Assembly (NCBI RefSeq): GCF_050433395.1
Contig: NZ_JBNPXH010000001.1
Span: forward strand, 124,001-188,000
Reading direction: 5' to 3'
Origin: Mobilitalea torta
GTDB lineage: Bacteria; Bacillota; Clostridia; Lachnospirales; Lachnospiraceae
DNA: 64,000 nucleotides
Shown here: positions 8,465 through 16,438 of the stretch, piece after piece
How positions within the stretch are numbered: position 1 is the first letter of the stretch
Layout of the letters: each line of letters opens with the position of its first letter
Position numbers and translations under genes: made by a program
The notes under the pieces: model-generated
The model's database searches: none
What the model saw: the letters and a program-made list of their open reading frames with translations, nothing else
Told to the model about the DNA's origin: nothing

Positions 8465-9578
8465 AATCCTCTCTTGAATGGTATTTATAACTGTCCTTGA
8501 TCAGGGTATCTTCCAGAACCTCGGTCATTTTATAATGGATCAGGCTGTTCCTGAGCCGTTCCACATTGGTTCTATAGCTTAAGAGACGGCAATCCTCCAG
8601 ATTCCTGGTGATTTCCCTCAGGCAGTGCCTGGCCTTGCCGGGCATCACAGTGCCTATTCCCATATCCTGAATATACTGGGCATTATAGCATTCCTGCTGC
8701 AGGGAAGGCTTCAGGGCAAGAATGGGAACTCCGGCGTAAATCGCTTCAAAGGTCGTGACCCCGCCGGGCTTGGTAATAATGAGGTCCGCCTGTCTCATAT
8801 AGTCATGGACATTAGGAACATAGCCCAATACCCGGATATTCTCATACCGGTCCTGAAGCCGACGAAACAGAGCCTGGTTCTTACCCGTAATAATAGTGAC
8901 GCGGATGCCTGGAATGCGATCCAGATCAGAATAAAAGCCCCGGGTTTTCGGGAGCATACCCAGGCCGCCCCCCATAATCAGGATATGCCTGGTGCCGCTG
9001 CCTTTTGCATCCGCATTCCCGGGGAGCTCCTCCAGGAAGCCGGGGCGCACCGGCAGGCCGGTAATAAATATTTCAGAGGGAGGAACACCTTTGGCGATGA
9101 ATTTATCCGCAACACAGCGGGAGCCTACAAAATAATAATCCGTATTCCGGTTAATCCATTCGGAATGGCCGGTGATATCTGTAACACAGGTAATGAGGGG
9201 CAGGGAAGCTCCGGTCTTTTCCTTGTATAAGGACAGAATCTGAGAGCAGATGGGAAGGGTTGATATGATGAAATCCGGAGCTTTCTCCTTCATCAGCCGG
9301 GAACAGCATCGAAGGAAGAACCCGCGAAGCTCCGGCTTTTGATCCGTCTGTTTATTCTCCAGGTAACGATACCTTCTGTTGTACAGGGTGTGTCCCTTGC
9401 TTACCAGGAGCTGAAAAAAGGCGTAGTATTGGTCTGCCAACCTGGGAGAGGCATATTCAAGCCAGTCAACTACTTCCACTTCGGCTTCAAGGCGGCTGAG
9501 CTCAATCTGCTGCTTGACAGCCAGGGCCGCCATCATATGGCCCATTCCGAATCTACCTGTTAATACCACGATTTTCAT
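8430..9578 (-). CDS. MGDG-synthase/UgtP-type glycosyltransferase
   Basis: A 382-residue GT28-type glycosyltransferase related to processive diacylglycerol glucosyltransferases and MurG. The N-terminal part has LTGRFGMGHMMAALAVKQQI as in the MGDG-synthase domain; the C-terminal donor-binding part has ILIMGGGLGM and ADLIITKPGGVTTFEAIYAG. These enzymes add sugar to diacylglycerol to make membrane glycolipids or the lipoteichoic-acid anchor. It is the first gene of the operon continuing through deacetylase, flippase-like protein and two-component system. The acceptor is inferred from family only. Confidence 0.87.
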   Translation of the reverse strand: MKIVVLTGRFGMGHMMAALAVKQQIELSRLEAEVEVVDWLEYASPRLADQYYAFFQLLVSKGHTLYNRRYRYLENKQTDQKPELRGFFLRCCSRLMKEKAPDFIISTLPICSQILSLYKEKTGASLPLITCVTDITGHSEWINRNTDYYFVGSRCVADKFIAKGVPPSEIFITGLPVRPGFLEELPGNADAKGSGTRHILIMGGGLGMLPKTRGFYSDLDRIPGIRVTIITGKNQALFRRLQDRYENIRVLGYVPNVHDYMRQADLIITKPGGVTTFEAIYAGVPILALKPSLQQECYNAQYIQDMGIGTVMPGKARHCLREITRNLEDCRLLSYRTNVERLRNSLIHYKMTEVLEDTLIKDSYKYHSREDYDIDETVSFNI

Positions 9579-9831
9579 TTATTATGCCACACTCCTTTGT
9601 CTATGCTTTAATACATAAGCGTAGTATAACATGTCAGTATTTAGGAAGGATAAAGCAATTATTAAGAATTATTAAGGAAAAAAGCTAAGGTTTTATAAAG
9701 AATCAACCGAAATAGTATTTACAGATAAGACAATAATACAATTACAGCCAAGGATGGCACAGATGGAACCGGGCGAGAGCCCATTACTGAGGAGAATTAA
9801 AGACTCCGACAATATCATGGAGGATGATACA
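9579..9831. promoter_or_regulatory. Divergent spacer before the alanine-rich protein, with a weak sigma-28-like site
   Basis: On the plus strand TAAG at 9686-9689, 16 bases, then ACCGAAAT at 9706-9713 resembles a sigma-28 promoter with one extra spacer base. On the minus strand TATACT near 9626 could be the -10 box for the glycosyltransferase operon. A leader of about 110 bases lies before the gene at 9832. Confidence 0.3.
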
Positions 9832-10425
9832 ATGAGTGTAAATCGTGTTTCCAATACGACACCGGCCTATGACAGCACAGCTGCCAAGGCGGCGCAGAAT
9901 CAGGCCGCTCAGAAGGAGCAGGCAAAGGCGCCGGATAACGGTGCGGCTGCGGTATATGAGAAGGGTGATCAGGCAGCGGCTTCCGGCAAGCTTTATACCA
10001 GGGATACCGTTACCATTGACCGTCTGAAATCAGAGGCGGAGAGAAGAACACAGAGCATGCTGGATCTGGTTCAGAAGCTTATGACGAAGCAGGGGAAGAC
10101 CGTGAACAGCGCTTCGGATATTTATGCGGCGCTTCGGACCGGTCAGGTTCAGGTGGATGATGCCACCAGACTGCAGGCACAGAAGGACATTGCAGAGGAT
10201 GGTTACTGGGGAATAGAGAAGACCTCGGACCGTATACTGGAATTTGCCAAGGCGCTTTCCGGCGGAGACACCTCCAAAGCAGACGAGCTGATCGGCGCGG
10301 TAAAGAAGGGCTTTAATCAGGCAGCAAAGGCCTGGGGCGGCGACCTCCCGGATATCTCCCAGAAGACAATCGATGCGGCCATTAAGAAGATGGAAGCATG
10401 GCGGGATGGTACGGAAAGCAAATAG
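9832..10425 (+). CDS. Alanine-rich soluble protein of unknown function
   Basis: A 197-residue protein with no signal peptide or membrane segment. The first 70 residues are low in complexity (Ala, Gln, Lys) and look disordered. The rest is helical with a well-kept core: AEDGYWGIEKTSDRILEFA, ALSGGD, then KGFNQAAKAWGGDLPDIS. From memory, similar C-terminal cores occur as small proteins in flagellated bacteria, but I cannot name a family with confidence. The start ATG at 9832 has GGAGG 8 bases upstream. A weak sigma-28-like site upstream and a strong terminator downstream make it a single-gene unit. A motility-linked role is a guess. Confidence 0.75.
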   Translation: MSVNRVSNTTPAYDSTAAKAAQNQAAQKEQAKAPDNGAAAVYEKGDQAAASGKLYTRDTVTIDRLKSEAERRTQSMLDLVQKLMTKQGKTVNSASDIYAALRTGQVQVDDATRLQAQKDIAEDGYWGIEKTSDRILEFAKALSGGDTSKADELIGAVKKGFNQAAKAWGGDLPDISQKTIDAAIKKMEAWRDGTESK

Positions 10426-10450
10426 AAAGCAGATAAGAAAAGAAGTAGAG

Positions 10451-10509
10451 CAGGGTTATTGCAGAATACTTCCCCATGGGAAGACAATTTGCAATAACCC
10501 TGTTATTTT
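10451..10509 (+). terminator. Strong terminator, 13-base perfect stem
   Basis: CAGGGTTATTGCA at 10451-10463 pairs perfectly with TGCAATAACCCTG at 10490-10502, followed by TTATTTT. It lies between convergent genes and may serve ispE as well. Confidence 0.88.
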
Positions 10510-10536
10510 GCAGCAATCCGGTTATGTATCCGGCTG

Positions 10537-11406
10537 TTACGGCCAGTAGGGGGTGGTAAGATAGACCTGTTTGCCGTAATGACGGTGCTTTCGGAAGTAA
10601 TTCAGCGCCTTTCTGGCAAAGTTCTGGTTTTGATAAATTCCGAATACCGTGGGGCCGCTGCCGCTCATCAGGGAGGTTAAGGCACCCAGCTCCTTCATCT
10701 TATCCTTAATGTCCGCAATAATGGGATATTCCTTTACTGTCACACTCTGAAGAATATTATCCATGGCCCTGGTCAGAGCGTAGAGATCGCTTCGGGAGAG
10801 GGCTATCTTCATCGCTTCGATATCCGGGTGGGCGCTGTCCTCTGTCAGATTCAGATTTTCATAAACATACCGGGTGGATACGCTGATATCCGGCTTAACC
10901 AACAGGATGGAGCAGGAGGGCATGGATGGAAGAGGGGTCAGTACCTCCCCGATTCCTTCGGAAAGCGCTGTCCCCAGCATGACGCAGTAGGGAACATCCG
11001 CACCCAGCCGAACCCCTAATTGTCTCAGCTCGCTCTTGGGCAGGCCGGCCTGATAGAGCCGGTTCAGGGCCAGAAGGGTGGCGGCCGCATTGGAGCTTCC
11101 GCCTGCCAGGCCCGCGGCAACGGGAATCTTTTTCTCCAGCTCGATGGAGAGACCGTCCCGGATGCCCAGGGTCTGCTGCAGGAGAGCGGCGGCCTTATAA
11201 ACCAGATTATCCTGGTTGTCGGGAAGATAGGGAAGATTGGTCCGGATGCGGATTCCCTCCGCCGCCTCCCTTCGGATGGTGATGGTATCGCAGAGCTTTA
11301 TGGACTGCATGATCATGCAAACATCATGATATCCGTCTTCTCTTTTTCTAAGAACATCCAAACCAAGATTTATTTTTGCATAGGCTTTCACCGTAATTGA
11401 ATCCAT
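10537..11406 (-). CDS. ispE: 4-diphosphocytidyl-2-C-methyl-D-erythritol kinase
   Basis: A 289-residue GHMP kinase of the MEP isoprenoid pathway; it phosphorylates the 2-hydroxyl of CDP-methylerythritol. Diagnostic parts: KAYAKINLGLDVLRKREDGYH at the N-terminus (Lys and Asp of the active site), the ATP loop IPVAAGLAGGSSNAAATL, and the C-terminal SLMSGSGPTVFGIY. Length is normal for the family. It is transcribed towards the 10451 terminator and stands immediately after spoIIR on the same strand. Confidence 0.96.
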   Translation of the reverse strand: MDSITVKAYAKINLGLDVLRKREDGYHDVCMIMQSIKLCDTITIRREAAEGIRIRTNLPYLPDNQDNLVYKAAALLQQTLGIRDGLSIELEKKIPVAAGLAGGSSNAAATLLALNRLYQAGLPKSELRQLGVRLGADVPYCVMLGTALSEGIGEVLTPLPSMPSCSILLVKPDISVSTRYVYENLNLTEDSAHPDIEAMKIALSRSDLYALTRAMDNILQSVTVKEYPIIADIKDKMKELGALTSLMSGSGPTVFGIYQNQNFARKALNYFRKHRHYGKQVYLTTPYWP

Positions 11407-11511
11407 GGGAACCTCCGTAACGTGTTTTCATTATTTGTATTTTAACACATAGAAATACCGGATACAAATAAAAAAGGAGGCGGAAAGCAACGGGACAGAA
11501 TATAAATGGAG

Positions 11512-12249
11512 TTATTGGAACAGGCTCTTAATCTTATCCAGCAGTTTAAATCTTATTTTCACGGGAGTCTTGTTGCCGACCAGGGCATCGTATTCCTCCT
11601 CCGTTAATAACGAGAGAAGTTTTTTGTCGGAATTCTCGTCTACGACACTGTAGGTCTCATCCACAAAGCAGAGAGGGGGGAACATGACGCACCACCAATT
11701 CTTGCCCTCTGCGGCACCGATTCTCACCCGCAGAGCCTCATAGCTGCCCGGAGGAAAGGTGTAGCCGCCGTAGATCTTCAGAGGAAAATAGCATTGCTCC
11801 AGGGAGACGCTGACAGGATAGGAGGAGCCGTTTTGGCGAAGAATCTCCTCTGCAAGCTTCTCAATATCACCCAGTTGTTTCCGCACCGCGGTCCGTACAG
11901 CGTCTATGTCCGCAAGGTTTTCCAAACGGGGAGCCAGCTCCTGTACCAGGGCGGTCTTTACCTTCAGCTTTAATGCCTGATCCTCCTCGCTGTCACTGTT
12001 GGCAATGACATGGAACCGGAGAACCTTCCGGGCGATCCCTTCCTGAATGTCTGAATCAGCCCTTGCATTGGCCTTAATCAGCCATATGGAGGCAGCGGAG
12101 CAGAGAAGAAGGAAGAAGAGCAGAAAAGGCCGGAATCCGGACTGATTCTGCGTCCGGGTATGTATGGCAGGGGAGGATGCAGCGGGGCAATCATAAATGT
12201 GCATTTTATCGGTAAGTATTTTTATGATAGGAAAAAGCTTTTTTTTCAT
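11512..12249 (-). CDS. spoIIR: Stage II sporulation protein R
   Basis: A 245-residue SpoIIR, the forespore-made signal that triggers SpoIIGA to process pro-sigma-E in the mother cell. One membrane segment lies near residues 41-57; the exported domain carries the family stretches KVLRFHVIANSDSEEDQALK, YPVSVSLEQCYFPLKIYGG, TFPPGSYEALRVRIG and NWWCVMFPPLCFVD. GGAGG lies 7 bases before the ATG at 12249, which is better placed than the in-frame ATG at 12261. A sigma-F-like promoter lies upstream, as expected for this gene. The cytoplasmic leader before the membrane segment is longer (about 40 residues) than I would expect. Confidence 0.95.
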   Translation of the reverse strand: MKKKLFPIIKILTDKMHIYDCPAASSPAIHTRTQNQSGFRPFLLFFLLLCSAASIWLIKANARADSDIQEGIARKVLRFHVIANSDSEEDQALKLKVKTALVQELAPRLENLADIDAVRTAVRKQLGDIEKLAEEILRQNGSSYPVSVSLEQCYFPLKIYGGYTFPPGSYEALRVRIGAAEGKNWWCVMFPPLCFVDETYSVVDENSDKKLLSLLTEEEYDALVGNKTPVKIRFKLLDKIKSLFQ

Positions 12250-12283
12250 AACGACCTCCATGTAAAGTGCTTGTTGTTTTCTT

Positions 12284-12312
12284 AAGTGTTTCCAGTTAAT
12301 GGAACGCTATAC
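12284..12312 (-). promoter_or_regulatory. Sigma-F-type promoter of spoIIR
   Basis: On the minus strand GTATA (12312-12308), 14 bases, then GGAAACACTT (12293-12284). The forespore sigma-F consensus is GYATA-N15-GGNNANANTR, so the boxes fit closely with one base less spacing. It lies about 35 bases before the spoIIR start. Confidence 0.65.
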
Positions 12313-12450
12313 ATAAAAATTGAGAAAGTAGCAGGCCTGAAGGAAAATTTAGAAGCAGTTGAACAAAACCGGGACAGGTAGTACAATAATGAGTGAAAAA
12401 ATATTCAGGCCGTTGAGCAAGTCCCGTGCATGGGTTAGAAGGAGAAGAAA

Positions 12451-12873
12451 ATGACAAAGGAAGTATTTGTTTTAATAGAGGGATGCCAATCAGACGCCCC
12501 GGAGGAGCCGGTGGTCACCAGAGCGCAGGGAACCTATCATCTGCATAAGGAAATGCACTATATTAGTTATGAGGAGCTTCCGGCAGAGGGAGAAGGGCTT
12601 ATTAAGAGCAGAATTAAAATAGCCCCGAACCTGGTGGTGATAACCAGAACCGGTGCGGCAAGTGCCGATATGAGCTTTGAGTTGGGCCGCAATACGGAGG
12701 CGGTCTACCGGACCCCCTACGGGGAGCTGCGATTTGAAGTAAACACCTCCCGGATTGTAATCAAGGAGCTGCCGGAGCTTCTGGAGATCCATCTGGAATA
12801 TGCCCTGTACTCGGACGGGGTATGTGCCTCGAGGAATCAAACCATGATCCGGATTGCACCCCGCATTTCTTAG
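12451..12873 (+). CDS. DUF1934 (YwiB-like) beta-barrel protein
   Basis: A 140-residue protein that matches the DUF1934/YwiB family, a calycin-like small beta-barrel. Recognisable parts are YHLHKEMHYISYEE, the central IKIAPNLVVITRTG, and RTPYGELRFEVNTSRI with the closing LEIHLEYALYSDG. No signal peptide. AAGGAGAAG precedes the ATG at good spacing. Function in this family is not established. The gene is divergent from spoIIR and ends at a terminator-like hairpin that recurs at 22531. Confidence 0.85.
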   Translation: MTKEVFVLIEGCQSDAPEEPVVTRAQGTYHLHKEMHYISYEELPAEGEGLIKSRIKIAPNLVVITRTGAASADMSFELGRNTEAVYRTPYGELRFEVNTSRIVIKELPELLEIHLEYALYSDGVCASRNQTMIRIAPRIS

Positions 12874-12900
12874 GACCGGAAATAGCATAAGAATATAAAG

Positions 12901-12946
12901 ACGCGCCTTGAAATGGCTTGCCGCAGCCAAATCAGAGCGCGTTTTC
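12901..12946 (+). terminator. Terminator-like hairpin, copy 1 of a repeated element
   Basis: ACGCGC at 12901-12906 pairs with GCGCGT at 12937-12942, with an inner TGGCTTGCCGCAGCCA hairpin and TTTT after it. The same layout and much of the same sequence recur at 22531-22577. Confidence 0.75.
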
Positions 12947-13031
12947 CTGCTTTTACAGGCAGTATCATAATTTGCGGTTAGAAAATCAAAATTAATGTAG
13001 TGAATTTGCAGAAAGTATCATGTAGACTGGG

Positions 13032-13137
13032 AAAAGACAAGAAGCTAAGACAAGGAATAAAGACAAGAAATAAAAACAAGAAACAAAGATAAGAGGCAAA
13101 GATAAGAAGCAAAAACAGGAAGTAAAAACAATGAGGA
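13032..13137. repeat. Degenerate purine-rich tandem array, period about 13
   Basis: About eight degenerate copies of a 13-base unit like AAAGACAAGAAAT run up to the ribosome site of the GH78 gene. Nothing in it is coding, and there are no spacers of the kind seen in CRISPR. Confidence 0.8.
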
Positions 13138-13145
13138 GAACAAAT

Positions 13146-15317
13146 ATGGAATGGATATGGACGGATCATGCCTGTAAGAATCAATATGTAGAATTTGCGG
13201 CAGACTTTACTGCTGTGTCAAAGGCCTGCAAACTGCACATTAGTGCGGATACAGAATATGTTGTTTGGATCAACGGAGTATTTGCCGCAAATGGTCAGTA
13301 TGCGGATTATCCGCATTATAAGGTATATGATGAAGTGGATCTCTCATCCTTTGTTTCCTGCGGAAAAAACAGGCTGGCTATACTGGCCTGGCACATGGGA
13401 GAGGATGTTTCCACTCATTATAGCAAATGCGCAGCAATCTGTTTCAGCATCATAGATTCGGAGGGAAGGGTGCTGGAGGAATCCGGTGTCTCTACCCAGT
13501 GCCGTATCTCCAGGGGATATGGCGGCACTCATACATACGGGAACGGGGGCAGCGGCGGGGAATCCCGGCAGGCTGCGCCATACCTTGAGCAATTAGCTCC
13601 GGGGTATATGATTACACCGCAGTTAGGATATGCATGGTCATATGACTTCACCCGTGAGGACCAATGGAAGGTCAGACCGGCGGAGGGCTTCGTTCCGGCG
13701 GTGGTCGTACAGACGGAATATAGGCTGTATCCGCGTCCCATTCCAAAATGTGAGGTAAAGCATACCGTGCCTTCAAAAATTTGTGCACAGGGCGTTTACC
13801 GGGAGAAAGAAGAACGCGGGACACCGGCAGAACGGATGCAGTCTGCCTGGATGAGCGCGAGAACCTTCTGGGAAATGACAGGGCAGCCGAGGAAGGGAGC
13901 AGACGAGCTGGAAAAACCGGTATGCTTTCAGGCAAAGGGAGCAGATGGAATTTACCTGGTAATCGATTTAAAAGAAGAGAGAGCAGGCTATCCTATTATT
14001 GAAGTGGAGGTAGGCGAATCCTGCAGGATGTATTTGGGTTATGGAGAGCATTTGGCGGATTTGCGTGTCCGGACAGCCATGGGAGGACGCAATTTTGCAT
14101 TCGGGATACAGCTGAAAGAGGGGAGAAATTATCTCGCGGAGTATACAAGGAGACTTGGCGGGAGGTATTTAATGCTGTTTGTTTCAGCACCCTCCTTTAC
14201 TTTGCACAGGGCAACGCTGGTAAGCTGTGACTATCCGTTTTCTGTGGCGGGAAGGAGACTGAAGGACCGGTTTTTACAGCGTATCTACGATGCGGGAGTC
14301 CGGACACTAAGGCTCTGCGCGCACGAGCATTATGAAGACTGTCCATGGCGGGAACAGGCATTATACGCCATGGACTCAAGGAATCAAATGCTATTTGGAT
14401 ACAGCGTCTTTGGCGAATACCGGATGCCCAAAGCCAGCCTGAGACTGATGGCATACTCCCAGCAGGCAGACGGTCTTCTGGCGCTGTGTGCCCCTGCACG
14501 GACGGAAATTACGATACCCTCCTTCAGCTTGTATTGGATTATTGCACTATGTGAGAATGCCGAGGCGGATTTTCAGAAGGAATTTATAGAAGAGATGCTT
14601 CCTTATGCAGAAAGGATTATCTATACCTTTGAGGGGCAGCTCACGGAGGAAGGAGTAGAGAGCTTCGGCGGAAGCCGCTACTGGAACTTTTATGAATGGG
14701 CGGACGGGCTGGAGGGCGGTGCGGTTTTTACAGACGAGGAAGCATCGGAGCATGGTTCATTCAGTATATCCGGGACAGGCCGGACAAAGGATCTGATCTT
14801 GACCGCTTTATTTTATATCGCGGCGAAAGAGTTGTCCCGGTTAGAATGCCGCCTTAACAACAGGGAGCAGGGAAGAGCATATGAAAGCCTGGCACAGAGG
14901 GCATATTGGGCGGCAGAGGTATTCTACTGCGAGGATACCGGGCTGTATGCCTCCTATCTCAGCCAAAATGGAAAGCAGGGGCTTCATGGGTATACCCTGT
15001 CCCTGCTGATCTGTTCAAAAATAATTCCCGAATCACGTATTGCAGGCATAGCGGCGGCACTGCAAAATCCCCCGGAAGGCATGGTAACCCAGACCTTCGC
15101 AACACTGCAGTGGAAATATGACGCGATCATTGGAGCAACCGGGGATATCGACAGTGTTATTGATGAGATCTGTGAGGTATTTGGCCGTGTGCTTCTGGAA
15201 GGGATATCCACCTTTCCGGAAACCCAGGACGGCGAGCGTGATTTTGAAGATGCGGGCAGTCTCTGCCATGCCTGGGCAGCCGTTCCCTGCTATATCTTTC
15301 ATAAATATCTGAAATAG
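13146..15317 (+). CDS. Alpha-L-rhamnosidase-like glycoside hydrolase (GH78)
   Basis: A 723-residue protein without a signal peptide. An N-terminal carbohydrate-binding beta-sandwich (WINGVFAANGQYADYPHYKV, typical of rhamnosidase N-domains) leads to an (alpha/alpha)6 barrel with the hallmark HEHYEDCPWREQALYAMDSR (about residues 398-417), which contains acidic residues of the GH78 catalytic site. The C-terminal part (FPETQDG, SLCHAWAAVP) fits the family. I prefer the ATG at 13146 over 13131 because GAGGAGA lies 7 bases before it. It opens a carbohydrate locus and is convergent, with a gap of 3 bases, with an AraC regulator. Activity on rhamnose is inferred from family. Confidence 0.87.
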   Translation: MEWIWTDHACKNQYVEFAADFTAVSKACKLHISADTEYVVWINGVFAANGQYADYPHYKVYDEVDLSSFVSCGKNRLAILAWHMGEDVSTHYSKCAAICFSIIDSEGRVLEESGVSTQCRISRGYGGTHTYGNGGSGGESRQAAPYLEQLAPGYMITPQLGYAWSYDFTREDQWKVRPAEGFVPAVVVQTEYRLYPRPIPKCEVKHTVPSKICAQGVYREKEERGTPAERMQSAWMSARTFWEMTGQPRKGADELEKPVCFQAKGADGIYLVIDLKEERAGYPIIEVEVGESCRMYLGYGEHLADLRVRTAMGGRNFAFGIQLKEGRNYLAEYTRRLGGRYLMLFVSAPSFTLHRATLVSCDYPFSVAGRRLKDRFLQRIYDAGVRTLRLCAHEHYEDCPWREQALYAMDSRNQMLFGYSVFGEYRMPKASLRLMAYSQQADGLLALCAPARTEITIPSFSLYWIIALCENAEADFQKEFIEEMLPYAERIIYTFEGQLTEEGVESFGGSRYWNFYEWADGLEGGAVFTDEEASEHGSFSISGTGRTKDLILTALFYIAAKELSRLECRLNNREQGRAYESLAQRAYWAAEVFYCEDTGLYASYLSQNGKQGLHGYTLSLLICSKIIPESRIAGIAAALQNPPEGMVTQTFATLQWKYDAIIGATGDIDSVIDEICEVFGRVLLEGISTFPETQDGERDFEDAGSLCHAWAAVPCYIFHKYLK

Positions 15318-15320
15318 GAA

Positions 15321-16250
15321 TCAATCCTCCTCTGCGTTCTTTGGAAGAACCATAGGGGGTAAATCCGTCAGATGGCTGGTCTGCGGCGGAACAGGGAAGA
15401 CAACATTGGCGTTATGGCAAACCTTATCGGATTTTGTTGCGGCAATATATTTTTGAGGCGTAATGCCAAAGACCTTTTTAAAGGCTATGGTATAATTTTT
15501 GGGATTTTCCCAGCCCAGGGACATTGCAATATCAATGATCTTCTCTTTCCCCAGCAGATTGGCGGATAATATAATCTTGCTTTTATTGAGGCAGTCCAGC
15601 AGGGTCATGCCGTAAGTACTTTTGAATTTCTGGCATACATAGCTGTGGGAATAACCGGTTGTGGCGATGATTTCGTCAATACTGTGATTAACATAATGAA
15701 AACTGGATAAATGTAAAAAAAGAGAGCTTAACCACTCCGGTACATTATGATTGGCAGGCAATGTTCTGTTTATGATAACGCCCAGCAATTGTATGATAAT
15801 CGAGGTATGCAATTGATCCAGTTTTTCACCGGCCTCCGAATCAGGAAGATAAGAGATATCGAAGACAGATGATTTCTGATCCAGCAGGGTGTATTCATTA
15901 ATATCCAAAACATAGTGCAGCTTCAATTCCGGAGAAAACAGCTCCTGAAAGAATGTCTCTGAAAATATGCTGCAGATATGCTTCATCTTTTCAACGGTAA
16001 CATAGAAATCACGGTGTCTGTAGTTTTTTGTAATAGGGTTCAGCATGTGGACGTCACCGGGACGAAGAAAGATCATATCTCCTTTATGAAGAATACTTTT
16101 CTTGCCGCTGTTGATAATACTGTTGCAGCTTCCGTCTAAAATGATAGTGAACTCAAAAAACGTGTGGCTGTGCATAATGGCGGAATAGGAGAATACAGAT
16201 AATTTGGAAAACGGTGTGGATTTTATCTCATTGATATCATAAATCAGCAT
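15321..16250 (-). CDS. AraC-family transcriptional regulator
   Basis: A 309-residue regulator: cupin sensor (about 20-100: MHSHTFFEFTIILDGSC, LRPGDVHMLNP) and two AraC helix-turn-helix units (about 185-280: ATTGYSHSYVCQKFKSTYGM and IIDIAMSLGWENPKNYTIAF with KKVFGITPQKY). A tail of about 35 residues beyond the usual end is rich in Pro and Val and unexplained. It is divergent from the lipoprotein-ABC genes at 16439 and convergent with the rhamnosidase, so it is the likely regulator of this sugar locus. Confidence 0.93.
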   Translation of the reverse strand: MLIYDINEIKSTPFSKLSVFSYSAIMHSHTFFEFTIILDGSCNSIINSGKKSILHKGDMIFLRPGDVHMLNPITKNYRHRDFYVTVEKMKHICSIFSETFFQELFSPELKLHYVLDINEYTLLDQKSSVFDISYLPDSEAGEKLDQLHTSIIIQLLGVIINRTLPANHNVPEWLSSLFLHLSSFHYVNHSIDEIIATTGYSHSYVCQKFKSTYGMTLLDCLNKSKIILSANLLGKEKIIDIAMSLGWENPKNYTIAFKKVFGITPQKYIAATKSDKVCHNANVVFPVPPQTSHLTDLPPMVLPKNAEED

Positions 16251-16438
16251 AGGAAGGTCCTTTCTGAATGACCTGGAAAAATATTGGTGGTTATATAGCT
16301 AACTTATCAAAATACATGGAAAATGTCAAGTTTGCAATAATAAAAAACGGTGTATTTTTATAAATTAATGATGTGATGCATATGGCAGAAAGGATTATAC
16401 TCTACCTATGAAAGATGCAAAATTTGAAAGGGGATACC

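Noticed and set aside
9720..9831. c-di-GMP riboswitch before the alanine-rich gene
   Set aside because: Some GEMM-like fragments (GGCACAGATGGAACC) but the conserved core and tetraloop-receptor parts do not line up.
13032..13137. CRISPR-like array
   Set aside because: Continuous 13-base degenerate units without unique spacers and no cas genes in the window.
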